Positions 36,867 to 46,104 of a stretch of 64,000 bases of DNA are shown in pieces. The first letter of the stretch is position 1, and every line of letters starts with the position of its first letter. Location: contig NZ_KE387006.1 in the NCBI RefSeq assembly GCF_000429965.1, positions 1,142-65,141 of the forward strand, given 5' to 3'. This DNA comes from Desulfogranum mediterraneum DSM 13871. GTDB lineage: Bacteria > Desulfobacterota > Desulfobulbia > Desulfobulbales > Desulfobulbaceae. The position numbers were made by a program, and so were the translations under genes. The notes beneath the pieces are model-generated. The model was not told the origin of the DNA and did no database searches. It was given only the letters and a program-made list of their open reading frames with translations.

Positions 36867-37821
36867 GCCTGCTCAGATCATCCAGGTTCCCCTGGCCGTG
36901 GCCCTGGTCATCCTGATTTCGGCAAGCCTGCTGCCCATAGGGCTGTTGGCCCTTACCAGGGCCGAGAGCTCGAACAGGGACCGACCCACCCAGGGGCCGG
37001 ACTGGTCCATCCCCACCCTGGCGCCGGGCACCAGCCCCAGCTCGCTGTTTCACCGCTGGGACGCCCGGCTCAAGCTGGCCTGCCTGCTGCCCGGCTGTTT
37101 TCTGATCGCCGCCCTCAACCGGCTCCCCAGCTGCCTGGCAGCACTGGCCCTTGCCCTGCTGGCGGTCCACTGCTGTCGGCTGCCCTGGAAACAGGTAGGG
37201 CAACGGCTGCTGGCCATGTCCGGCTTCCTGGGGATGCTGCTGCTCTTGCTCCCCTTCACCGCTCCGGCCAGGCCCGGGGAAACCCTCCTCCTCTTTCCCC
37301 TGCTCTCGGCCCTGCCCTTTCACCTGGACGGCCTGCTGCTGGCCCTGATCATCATGCTCAAGGCCTGCAGCGTGGCCCTGTTGATGGAGCCGATGTTCGC
37401 CACAGCCCCCCTGAGCACCAGCCTCCAGGCCCTCCAACAGCTGGGTCTGCCTCCGGCCATCGGCCAGATGATCCTCTTGAGCCATCGTTATATCTTTCTC
37501 TTTGTCCATGAATCCAAACGGATGTACCGCTCCATGCGGGTCCGGGGCTTTGCCCCGGGCACCAACCTGGCCACCATGCGGACCATGGGCCACTTTCTGG
37601 GCATGCTCTTTATCCGCTCCTATGAACGGACCCAGCAGGTCTACGAGGCCATGGTGAGCCGGGGCTATCAGGGAGTGTTTCCCAGCCAGGTACGCTTCCA
37701 GCTCAAACCCGCTGACCTGCTCTTGGCGACGATGGTGGTCCTGGCGATGCTGGGCCTCCTGCTGCTGGACCGATTTGCTCCGGACCTGTGGCCGGCCTTA
37801 TCATCCTGCCTGGTTCGCTAA
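36859..37821 (+). CDS. nikQ: ECF-type metal transporter permease (NikQ/CbiQ)
   Basis: A 320-residue transmembrane coupling protein. Hydrophobic helices cluster at about residues 8-30, 70-110 and 120-180, and one at the C-terminus. The hallmark Arg-containing coupling motif appears as YRSMRVRGF (about 216-224) and again as YEAMVSRGYQG (about 262-272). These contact the two ABC domains. An N-terminal extension of about 60 residues precedes the HRWDARLKL start typical of CbiQ. It overlaps nikM by 8 bp and precedes nikO by 66 bp. Confidence 0.92.
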   Translation: MAEPAQIIQVPLAVALVILISASLLPIGLLALTRAESSNRDRPTQGPDWSIPTLAPGTSPSSLFHRWDARLKLACLLPGCFLIAALNRLPSCLAALALALLAVHCCRLPWKQVGQRLLAMSGFLGMLLLLLPFTAPARPGETLLLFPLLSALPFHLDGLLLALIIMLKACSVALLMEPMFATAPLSTSLQALQQLGLPPAIGQMILLSHRYIFLFVHESKRMYRSMRVRGFAPGTNLATMRTMGHFLGMLFIRSYERTQQVYEAMVSRGYQGVFPSQVRFQLKPADLLLATMVVLAMLGLLLLDRFAPDLWPALSSCLVR

Positions 37822-37887
37822 GCCCTCCCGGCGAAACCGCCCCCTGGCCGGTTCGTTCCCAGACCTTCAACCCGGATCACCTGCCCC

Positions 37888-39576
37888 ATGACCGCACCCC
37901 AATCACCCTCCCAGGATGCAGCCACAACCCGGAAAAGAACCAGTGACCGCTCCCGGACACCGCTGTTTAAGCTCAACGGGCTCTCCTACAGCTATGCCAA
38001 CGCCACCATGGCCCTCAGGGGCATCAACCTGGAGATCCATCACCAGGACCGGCTGGCACTGGTCGGCCGAAACGGTTCCGGAAAATCAACCCTGGTCCGT
38101 CACCTCAACGGCCTGCTGCCCGTCCAGCAGGGCAGCCTGCTCTACCAGGGCGCCCCCCTCTCAGCAACAGAACAGGCCCTCCTCCACCGGCGGGTGGGAG
38201 TACTCTTCCAGGATCCGGACAACCAGCTTTTCTCCAACAGCCTCTACGAAGACGTGGCCTTTGGGCCGCTGAACCAGGGCCAGAAGCCACCACGGGTGGA
38301 ACAGCTGGTTCACGAGAGCCTGGCGGCCGTGGGTCTGGAGCAGCTGGCCTACAAACCGGCCCATAACCTCAGTTACGGCCAGAAAAAGAGGGCCGCCTTT
38401 GCCGCCATCCTGGCCATGGAGCCGGAGATCCTGATCCTAGATGAACCCACGGCCAACCTTGACCCCTGCCAGGAGCGGATCTTCAGGGAGCTGTTACGCT
38501 CCTTCAGCGGCACCATGATCATCATCGACCATGACCTGCTCTTCCTCTACGAGATCTGTGACCGGGCCGTGGTCCTGGCCGACGGCCTGATCCAGCATGA
38601 CCTCTCCATGACCGAGCTGATGGCCAGCCAGAAAGAACTCCACGAGCATGGCCTTGATTTCACCTTCCGTTTCGCCTGCTGCGGCCACCAGAGCCACGCT
38701 CAGCAGTCAGCCGCTCACCACCATCACCACCAGCACAGCCATGACCACCCTGGCCTGGAGGGTCATCACCCCCCCCCTGCCCACACCGGCTCCCCCCTGC
38801 TGGAGCTCCAGCATTGCAGCTTCCACTATCCCGATCACTCACCGGGGATCATCGACCTCAACCTCGCTATCCACCCCGGAGAGCACATCGCCCTGGTCGG
38901 AGAAAACGGCGCCGGTAAATCGACCCTGGCCTCCTGCCTCCTGGGCCTGCACCAGGCTGAGGGCTATCTCTTCTTCCAGGGGACCCAGCTGGACGGTGGT
39001 GACTGCCGAAAGCTGTGGCAGGAGGTGGGGATGGTCTTTCAAGATGCGGCTGATCAACTGTTCTGTTCCTCCTGCTGGGATGAGGTGGCCTTTGGCCTCC
39101 AGCAACAGCAACCGCTGCCCGGGGATATCGGCCCACGGGTGGAGCAGGCCCTGGCCCAGGTCGGCCTGGCCGGATACGAGGAGCGAATCCCCCTGCAGAT
39201 GAGCGGCGGGGAGCGGAAACGGCTGGCCCTGGCCACGGCCCTGGTCCTGGAACCGAAGCTGCTGATCCTGGATGAGCCCACCCCGGGACTGGATCCTGCC
39301 AGCGAGCAACTGCTGCTCACTCTCCTGGAGGAACTGCCCATGGCCACACTGCTGATCAGCCATGATCTCTTCTTTATCCAGAGGCTCTGCAGCCGGACCG
39401 TGGTCCTCCACCAGGGGCAGGTCGTCCGGGACTATTCCACCGCAGAGTTCCTGGAGGATGAGGGCTTGCAGGCGCTGAATGGTCTGGATTATCAGTATAA
39501 GAACGCCTGCTACCAGCAGATCCAAACCCTGCAGCGAGACGAGCGCTCCGGAGCTTCCTGGCAGCCGGAACGGTGA
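37888..39576 (+). CDS. nikO: Double-ABC ATPase of the nickel ECF transporter with His-rich linker
   Basis: A 562-residue protein with two complete ABC ATPase modules in one chain. Module 1 has GRNGSGKST near residue 57, LSYGQKKRAA and ILDEPTANLDP; module 2 has GENGAGKST near 338, MSGGERKRLA and ILDEPTPGLDP. Most metal importers of this type use one CbiO/NikO ATPase as a homodimer, so the fusion is unusual. The linker (about residues 263-300) contains CCGHQSH, a run of five His, and HSHDH, a probable Ni/Co-binding or sensing segment. It completes the nik operon. Confidence 0.9.
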   Translation: MTAPQSPSQDAATTRKRTSDRSRTPLFKLNGLSYSYANATMALRGINLEIHHQDRLALVGRNGSGKSTLVRHLNGLLPVQQGSLLYQGAPLSATEQALLHRRVGVLFQDPDNQLFSNSLYEDVAFGPLNQGQKPPRVEQLVHESLAAVGLEQLAYKPAHNLSYGQKKRAAFAAILAMEPEILILDEPTANLDPCQERIFRELLRSFSGTMIIIDHDLLFLYEICDRAVVLADGLIQHDLSMTELMASQKELHEHGLDFTFRFACCGHQSHAQQSAAHHHHHQHSHDHPGLEGHHPPPAHTGSPLLELQHCSFHYPDHSPGIIDLNLAIHPGEHIALVGENGAGKSTLASCLLGLHQAEGYLFFQGTQLDGGDCRKLWQEVGMVFQDAADQLFCSSCWDEVAFGLQQQQPLPGDIGPRVEQALAQVGLAGYEERIPLQMSGGERKRLALATALVLEPKLLILDEPTPGLDPASEQLLLTLLEELPMATLLISHDLFFIQRLCSRTVVLHQGQVVRDYSTAEFLEDEGLQALNGLDYQYKNACYQQIQTLQRDERSGASWQPER

Positions 39577-39700
39577 AGCACAACAGCGCCGACAAGCGAT
39601 AACCACCACTGTTTCAATTTATTCTGTTTACAGCCCTGCTATTAGGGGGTATCAGGAAATGATAGAGTATCGTTTCTTCGCCAACGTATCCCTTGGAAAA

Positions 39701-40294
39701 ATGCACCCGAGAAACACGCTCCAACCATCACTCCTGCTGATGCTCTGCCTGCTCCTCGCCCTGCCGGCCTGTCGCCGGCAGCCACCTCCTCTGCCGATTC
39801 TCGGCAGCGTGCAGCTGGATTTTGCCCTCCAGGACCAGGACGGCCAGACCGTCACCCCGGCAACCTTCCAAGACAGCATCTATGTAACGGACTTCTTCTT
39901 TACCACCTGCCCCACCATCTGCCCCATCATGAAATCCCAAATGGTTCGGGTCTATGAGGCCTTCCGTAACCAGCCCCGGGTCCTGCTCCTCTCCCATACC
40001 ATCGATCCGGAGCATGATACCGTGTCCGTGCTCCAGAGCTATGCCCAGGGCCTGGAGATAGACGCCAGCCGCTGGCACCTGGTGACCGGCCCCAAGAGGG
40101 CCATCTATGGACTGGCCAAGCACTACATGCTGGGGGTGGTGGAGTCCCCGCAGGCCCCAGGCGGCTACCTCCACAGCGGCTCCTTCTGTCTCATCGACCG
40201 ACATCGCCGGATTCGCGGCTACTACGACGGCACCGATGGCGCTGAGGTGGATCGACTCATCGCAGATATCCGCCGCCTGCTGGAGGAGCCCTGA
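39701..40294 (+). CDS. SCO1/SenC-family lipoprotein
   Basis: A 197-residue thioredoxin-fold lipoprotein. The signal peptide ends in LALPAC (lipobox, Cys 23 or 24). The copper/redox motif TCPTICP is near residue 82, DFFFTTC precedes it and the conserved late histidine is in GGYLHSGSFCLID. SCO proteins deliver copper to cytochrome oxidase or act as periplasmic thiol reductases. The start is uncertain: ATG 39659 has no spaced ribosome-binding site, while ATG 39701 (GGA 5 nt upstream) gives a compact lipoprotein signal. It is followed 1 bp later by a cytochrome c gene. Confidence 0.87.
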   Translation: MHPRNTLQPSLLLMLCLLLALPACRRQPPPLPILGSVQLDFALQDQDGQTVTPATFQDSIYVTDFFFTTCPTICPIMKSQMVRVYEAFRNQPRVLLLSHTIDPEHDTVSVLQSYAQGLEIDASRWHLVTGPKRAIYGLAKHYMLGVVESPQAPGGYLHSGSFCLIDRHRRIRGYYDGTDGAEVDRLIADIRRLLEEP

Positions 40295-40295
40295 G

Positions 40296-40739
40296 ATGAG
40301 CCGCCGAACCGGCCCCGGCCGGCTGCTGCTCGGAGTGCTGTTCGGCCTGATCAGCGGGCTCAGCGTCTGCCTGGATGGGGCCCAGGCCTCCCCGGAAACG
40401 GAAGAGGTGACTCGCCTGGGCCGACAACTCTACCTTCGTCACTGCAGTCAGTGCCACGGCGCAGAGGGTCAGGGGTTCCGCAAACTCTACCCTCCCCTGC
40501 AGGGCTCCCCCTACTTTAGCCGGCTCCGTGCCAGGCTTCCCTGCCTGATCCGCCGCGGCCTCCAGGGGACCATCCGGCTGGCTGACGGCCGCTTCAACCA
40601 GACCATGCCGGCCAATCCAGGACTCGGGGCGGCAGAGCTCACCGCCCTGCTCCGCTACAGCGGCAGATTTGCCGGCAGAGCCGCTCAAACACCAGGCAGC
40701 GAGGAGGAGATTCGCGCCTGGCTGGAGCGCTGTCCATGA
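40296..40739 (+). CDS. Monohaem class I cytochrome c
   Basis: A 147-residue exported c-type cytochrome. A signal peptide (about 1-31, ending AQAS) precedes GRQLYLRHCSQCHGAEGQG with the single CxxCH haem site (about residues 49-53). GRFNQTMPANPGLGAAELTALLRYS near the C-terminus supplies the distal methionine (TMPA). The start overlaps the SCO1 stop region (TGAGATGA), and the gene ends just before the next lipoprotein. The pair suggests a periplasmic electron-transfer unit, partner unknown. Confidence 0.9.
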   Translation: MSRRTGPGRLLLGVLFGLISGLSVCLDGAQASPETEEVTRLGRQLYLRHCSQCHGAEGQGFRKLYPPLQGSPYFSRLRARLPCLIRRGLQGTIRLADGRFNQTMPANPGLGAAELTALLRYSGRFAGRAAQTPGSEEEIRAWLERCP

Positions 40740-40780
40740 ACGATCACCTGCACCCACCTCAAAACCAAGGAGGTCTCGCC

Positions 40781-41200
40781 ATGCAACCTCGTCCCATCTT
40801 CCCTCTGCTGGTCGTGCTCCTGGCCCTGCTCCTCTCCAGCGGCTGCCAAAACAACGATCGCCAGCAGGCCAAACAGCTCAAGGCCGAGGTCATGGCCATC
40901 CACGATGAGGCCATGGCCAAGACCGGTTATATGCACGAACTCTCCCTCAAGCTGGAACAACTGGCCGAAAAAAAGGGTCTCCAAGCAAAGCAACAGCAGC
41001 AGGCCCGGGAAGCCAGCCAACAGCTGGAACAGGCCCAAGCCGCCATGATGCGCTGGATGCACCAGTACGCCCCGGCGGAAGAGAGGACCTACAGCAAACA
41101 GCTGCACTATTTCCAAGAACAGAAGAAGCTGATTCTCCAGGTCCAACAGCACACCGACCAGGCCATCGCCAGGGGAGAGGCCTTGATCCAGGGCCCCTGA
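40781..41200 (+). CDS. Small helical lipoprotein, unknown function
   Basis: A 139-residue lipoprotein (LLSSGC lipobox near residue 21) that is almost wholly alpha-helical, rich in Gln, Lys, Glu and Ala. EVMAIHDEAMAKTGYMHELSL (about 34-54) resembles small bacterial lipoproteins sometimes named viral A-type inclusion proteins; no function is known to me. I chose the ATG at 40781, 7 nt after AAGGAGG; an ATG at 40736 overlapping the cytochrome stop is in frame but less supported. It converges on the P-type ATPase gene with 5 bp between stops. Confidence 0.8.
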   Translation: MQPRPIFPLLVVLLALLLSSGCQNNDRQQAKQLKAEVMAIHDEAMAKTGYMHELSLKLEQLAEKKGLQAKQQQQAREASQQLEQAQAAMMRWMHQYAPAEERTYSKQLHYFQEQKKLILQVQQHTDQAIARGEALIQGP

Positions 41201-41205
41201 GACGC

Positions 41206-43893
41206 TCAGCCGCTCCCCGAACCGGGGGACGAGGCGACAGGGTCTGCCCTGAACCAGGCCATTACCCCCAGGGTCAGGGCGATAAAGGCTGCTCCAGAGG
41301 CGGAGAGGAGCAGCAGATCGGCTCCCTCCAGGGCTACGACCCCGAACACCAGGTTGAGCGGTGAATAGACCACCAGCCCCTGGAACAGTACGGACAGGAC
41401 CACGGCCCACCAGAGCCAGGGGTTGGAACGCCAGGGCACCCCGTAGCTCCTCCGGATCACAAAGACCAGCACCATCTCAAAGAGGACCACATAGCTGAAG
41501 GCCAGGGTCTGGGCCCGTTGCAGCTGAGCCGGATCCGCACTGTTGCCGCCGGCAAGGGCAAAGCAGATCAGGCCGATCAGGGCTCCTCCGCTGCCCAGGG
41601 CCAGAAGGAGGCGCAGCCGTGCTGCGGGCAGCACGCCCTGATCATGTGCCTGGGGTGGGCGCTGCATGATCTGACGCCCATAGGGATCGACACTGTAGGC
41701 CAGGGCCGGGGCCCCATCGGTGACAAAGTTGATCCAGAGCAACATCAGGGCGGTCAGCGGCAGATTAAAGCCTACCAGCACGGCCACCACCACCAGGAGC
41801 ACTTCCATCAGATTCCCCGAGAGCAGCAGCATGATCGACTTCTGGATATTATCATAGATGCCCCTGCCCTCTTCCACAGCAGCAACGATATTGGCAAAGG
41901 AATCGTTGCAGAGCACAAAGTCTGCGGCCTCCTTGGCCACATCGGTTCCACTGCCCACGGCAATGCCGATATCCGCCTTCTTCAGGGCCGGGGCATCATT
42001 CACCCCGTCTCCGGTCATGGCCACCACATGGCCGGCCTGCTGTAATGCCTTAACCAGACGCAACTTATGCGCCGGCACCACCCTGGCAAAGATATTGACC
42101 TCTGCCAGGGCGGCCTCCAGTTCCTGGTCATCCAGCGCATCAAGCTCTTTTCCGCTGAGGACCCGGCCGCTGATCCCAACCTGCTCACCGATGGCCCGGG
42201 CGGTCTCCCGGTGGTCACCGGTGATCATGATCGGTCGAATATGGGCCTCCCTGGCCCGCTGGATGGAGTCCCTCACATCGGGACGGGGCGGATCCTCCAT
42301 GGCCTGGAGACCGACAAAGATCAAGCCCTCCTCCACGATGCCGCTGGCCGCATCAGAGGGAGCATAGGCACAGGCGATCACCCGAAGCGCGGCCCCGGCA
42401 AAGTCATGGATGAGGGCCTCTATCTGCCGGCGCTGCCGCTCATCCAGGACTTCGACCCCCTCTTGGCGCTGGATCCGGCTGCAGCGGGCCAGGACCACCC
42501 CAGGGGCCCCCTTGGTATAGACCCGCAGCCCCTGCTCCCCACGCACCAGCACACTCATTCGTTTGCGCAGGGAATCAAAGGGCAGCTCGCCCAAGCGCTC
42601 AGCAGCAAACTCCACCCCGGCCTGCCGGCCACTGAGGAGCAGGGCCTGCTCCGTGGGCGTCCCCCTGCCGCTGTCGCTCTCGCCTGCAAGCTGACCATTG
42701 TTGCAGCCCTGGCCGATCATAAACAACAGCCGCTCGGCGGTGGAGACCGGCCCCCGTTCCCGCAGCTCTGCCATCTCAAACAGTCCGCCGCTGGTCCAGC
42801 CCCGGACCACGTTCATGGTGTTCATGGTCAGGGTGCCGGTCTTGTCGGTACAGATGACATCACAGCTGCCCAGGGTTTCCACCGAGGTCAGCCGCCTGAC
42901 CAGCACCTCCCTCTTCAGCAATCGCCTGGTCCCCACCGACAGGGAGATGGTCACCACCGCAGGCAGCGCCGTGGGCACGGCAGCCACGGCCAGACTGATG
43001 GCCACAAAGGCGAAATCGATAAACAGGCTGGTGGTCAGCTCCCGTTCACCGGCCAGAACCCGGCCCAGCAGGAGCAAAAAAACCAGGATACAGAGCCCGC
43101 CGATGATCCGTCCCAGGCGACGACCAAAGCGATCCAGACGTCGCTGCAGAGGGGTCTCTTCACTGGGAGTGGCGCTGAGCATGGCTGAGATCTTGCCGAT
43201 CTCGGTTTCCATGGCCGTGGCCGTGACCACGGCCACTCCCCGACCGCCCACCACCGCGGTGGAGGCAAAGACCATGTTCCGCTGGTCCCCGGGCGACAGC
43301 CCCGGAGCCAGGACAGAGGTACTTTTCGCCACGCTCATGCTTTCACCGGTGAGGCTGGCCTCCTCCAGCTGCAGTGCCAGCGACTCCAGCAGACGGGCAT
43401 CGGCTGGAACCCGGTCTCCCGGCTCCAGCAGGATGATGTCGCCGGGAACCAGTTCGGCAGCATCGAGCCGGGACTCCTGCCCCCCCCTGCGCACCCGGGC
43501 GGTAATGGTGACCAGTTGAAGCAGGGCCTCCAGTGAGCGGTTGGCCTTCAGCTCCTGGATAAAACCGATACAGCCGTTCATCACCAGCATGGCCACTATC
43601 ACCAGGGCATCGGTGTATTCGCCGATGAGCAGCGAAAAACAGACGGCAAAGAGCAGCAGCTGGATGATAAAGCCTGAGAACTGGTTGCAGAAGATCCGCC
43701 AGGCGCTGATGGGGGGACGAGGCAGGAGGATGTTGGCCCCAGAACGGTGCCGGCGGCGGACCACCTCCTGGGAGGAGAGCCCCTGGAGAGAGCTCTGCAG
43801 TTGCCTGAGGACCTGGGAACTGGTCGTTGAAGAGGGGTTATCCATGGTGATCGTTCCGACATGGGGGTTTACGGGTGCATCTGCCTCTATCAT
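41206..43893 (-). CDS. P-type cation-transporting ATPase (P2-like) with altered M4 motif
   Basis: About 895 residues. An N-terminal cation-ATPase domain ([18 protein letters not shown]) precedes the actuator loop TGES, the phosphorylation site [29 protein letters not shown] and the hinge [21 protein letters not shown]-like segment (here GIAVG). The C-terminal half has six membrane helices. Calcium-site residues in M5 (SGNLMEV) and M6 ([11 protein letters not shown]) resemble SERCA-type pumps, but M4 reads VPTALP where Ca2+ pumps have PEGLP, so the M4 glutamate is lost. The transported ion is therefore uncertain. Start choice: ATG 43893 with AAGGG upstream; ATGs at 43998 and 43845 are alternatives. 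Confidence 0.9.
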   Translation of the reverse strand: [895 protein letters not shown]

Positions 43894-44063
43894 AGACCAT
43901 CCCTTGGCCTGCACCAAGATTTTCTCCCCAGACCTTAAAGGGGAGGCGGAGTTGGTCGTCCCCTGGCCCGTCTCTGGCCAGATTGGATTTGCCTTCATGG
44001 AAGCGATGATCTACACTTGCGGTACCATCCCGATCAAATTCAACCAGCCCAAGGAGGTTTGCC

Positions 44064-44366
44064 ATGAAAATCCTGTATACCGTCCTGATCCTGGCCCTCA
44101 CGGCCACCGCCGCCCTGGCCCTGACCGCCGAAGAAAAACGGATCAAAGAGACCTATGGCCATAAGTATAATGCCGGGGCCGTGATCAGGAGCACCAACGC
44201 CTGTGTTGACCAGTATATGCTGCTCAGTGACAATCCCGACGTCACAACCCTCAAACCCTGGTGCGAACAGAAGGTGATCGACGGCTGGAGACCACTCTCC
44301 AAGGCTGAGCTGGAGCGACGGATCAAGGCCAGGAAGAAAGAGACCAGGGTTATTATTGTCAAGTAG
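44064..44366 (+). CDS. Small secreted protein, unknown
   Basis: A 100-residue protein with a clear signal peptide (residues 1-19, ending ALA) after a strong AAGGAGG site. The mature part is basic and charged, with two cysteines (NACVDQ and PWCEQK) that could form a disulfide, and a helical Lys/Arg-rich end. I do not recognise a family. It stands alone between the divergent ATPase and the convergent ComEA-like gene. Confidence 0.75.
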   Translation: MKILYTVLILALTATAALALTAEEKRIKETYGHKYNAGAVIRSTNACVDQYMLLSDNPDVTTLKPWCEQKVIDGWRPLSKAELERRIKARKKETRVIIVK

Positions 44367-44528
44367 CCCGTCAGTACAAGGGAACGCTGCAGGCTCAGAG
44401 CAGGACCTGGCGCAGGGGGAAGGACAGGCGCCGCTGACAGCGACGCTGGGGAGAGGGAAAGCACGAACTTCAGGGGACCGGCCGTGCAGGCTGCGGCCCC
44501 CTGGATCGTGAAGAGACGCGTTGGCCGC

Positions 44529-44864
44529 CTAGAGGGTCAGCAGCGGCTGGATCTTTTCCAGCAGCCCGCCATCGATGCCCTCCACCTGCAGCAGGTCGCC
44601 AAGACTCTTGAAGGCACCATGGTTCTCCCGGTAGGCGGCAATGGCCTCGCCGATCTTCGGCCCTATCCCCGGGACCTTGGCCAGGGCGTCCACACTGGCG
44701 GTATTGATATTCAACTGCTCCACCATGGTGGCGGCCTTGGCCGCCATATCCTTGGCAGAACCGACAGCCTGAGCGCTATCCATGGCCCACAGGGATGCGG
44801 GCGTGCTCAACAGAATGGCTCCAGCCACCAGACTCGCTCCAACTCTACTCTTCTTGGTTTTCAT
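44529..44864 (-). CDS. ComEA-like secreted helix-hairpin-helix protein
   Basis: A 111-residue exported protein. A signal peptide (about 1-28, ending LWA) is followed by a helical spacer and a C-terminal ComEA-type helix-hairpin-helix domain: LNINTASVDALAKVPGIGPKIGEAI, then GAFKSLGDLLQVEGI. Such domains bind double-stranded DNA and function in uptake or attachment; here only the HhH part exists. AGAGGA lies 8 nt before the ATG at 44864. A far longer overlapping frame continues upstream to 46157 but is antisense to the next genes. The 264-bp spacer 44865-45128 is otherwise empty. Confidence 0.88.
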   Translation of the reverse strand: MKTKKSRVGASLVAGAILLSTPASLWAMDSAQAVGSAKDMAAKAATMVEQLNINTASVDALAKVPGIGPKIGEAIAAYRENHGAFKSLGDLLQVEGIDGGLLEKIQPLLTL

Positions 44865-45128
44865 CGGGATCGTCCTCTCTTTTTTTAAGGTTACACCGCG
44901 GCAGACACCGCTTTTTCCAGCCACTGGCCAGCCAACGCTGCCTGGGCCATTGGCATACTGTTGGCCATACACTACGAAAAAAAAACATAACATCAAGTAA
45001 ACATCTGGTAAGATCAACCTTCCCTGCCCGGGACAGGGCGGACCCCGAGTCCATGTCTTGACGTCCCCGCTCAAACCGACTAAGAGAACAGCATACCCTC
45101 CGCCATCACCCCTGCCAGGAAGACCGCC

Positions 45129-45356
45129 ATGGATGATCTCCGCCTTGACATGGAAGCATTGCAAAAGGAACTGAACCGGGCCCTCAGCGAGTTGGCCGCC
45201 TCTACCAGCCTGGCAGAACGACTCCAACTCAGCGAGCTGATCCGTAACCTGGCCCAGGCCATGGAGGTCTACTACGGTTTTGCCGCCGAAATGCTGGCCA
45301 CAGAGATGGTCGGGTTGGACGGTGACGATGACCATGCCGCGCCCGAGCCTTTCTGA
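45129..45356 (+). CDS. Small acidic helical protein, unknown
   Basis: A 75-residue protein, helical and probably coiled-coil (LRLDMEALQKELNRALSELA), with a C-terminal acidic GDDDH segment. No signal peptide or known motif. AGGAAG lies 6 nt before the ATG. It ends 18 bp before the fumarylacetoacetase-family gene and is probably co-transcribed with it. Confidence 0.65.
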   Translation: MDDLRLDMEALQKELNRALSELAASTSLAERLQLSELIRNLAQAMEVYYGFAAEMLATEMVGLDGDDDHAAPEPF

Positions 45357-45374
45357 GAACCCCAGCCCGAGAAG

Positions 45375-46088
45375 ATGACCATGCCTGTTACCCTGCCCCT
45401 TGCCACCGGTGGAAGCTACACCCTCACACCCAGCAAGATCATTGCCCTGGGCCTCAATTACCTGGAGCATATCCAGGAGAGTCAGTCCGTTGATGTCCAG
45501 AACTTCACCAACGAGATCCCCACCGAGCCGATCCTCTTTGCCAAGACCCCCAATGTCCTGATCGGCCCGGGGGAGGCCATCCTCCTGCCCCGACTGATCG
45601 AGGGCTACGATTTCGCCGCAGCCCGAACCGACTATGAGGCGGAGCTGGCCCTGATCGTCAAGGATCGCTGCAAAGACCTGAGCCCTGAAGAGGGACTGAA
45701 GCATGTCCTGGGCTATACCTGCTTCAACGATATCAGCCAGCGCAACTTCCAGAAACAGGACAAGGGAGGTTGGTTTCGGGGCAAGTCCCTGGACACCTTT
45801 GGCCCCATCGGTCCGGTCATTGTCCCCCCTGAGGCCATCGCCGATCCCCAGAACCTGGAGATCAGCTGCCGCCTGAACGGTCGGCTGGTCCAGCATTCCA
45901 ATACCTCCCGGATGATCTTTCCCCTGGCGGAGATCATGGCCTTTGTCTCCAAAAACTTCACCCTGGAGCCGGGAGACATCATCATCACCGGCACCCCCAG
46001 CGGGGTTGGCCAGCTGGCTCCCGGAGACGTGGTGGAGGTGGAGATCGAACAGATAGGCACCCTGCGCAACCCGGTCCGGGCCGAGTAG
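45375..46088 (+). CDS. Fumarylacetoacetate hydrolase family protein
   Basis: A 237-residue cytoplasmic enzyme of the FAH family. IIALGLNYLEHIQE, PILFAKTPNVLIGPGEAI, DYEAELALIVKD (metal-binding Glu cluster), GYTCFNDISQRNFQ, GKSLDTFGPIGPVIV and TGTPSGVGQL are all present. Family members hydrolyse or decarboxylate C-C bonds of beta-diketo acids, or act as oxaloacetate tautomerases; the substrate is not predictable. It is followed by a methyltransferase-like frame after 16 bp. Confidence 0.92.
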   Translation: MTMPVTLPLATGGSYTLTPSKIIALGLNYLEHIQESQSVDVQNFTNEIPTEPILFAKTPNVLIGPGEAILLPRLIEGYDFAAARTDYEAELALIVKDRCKDLSPEEGLKHVLGYTCFNDISQRNFQKQDKGGWFRGKSLDTFGPIGPVIVPPEAIADPQNLEISCRLNGRLVQHSNTSRMIFPLAEIMAFVSKNFTLEPGDIIITGTPSGVGQLAPGDVVEVEIEQIGTLRNPVRAE

Positions 46089-46104
46089 CGGGAAGAAGGC
46101 GCCT

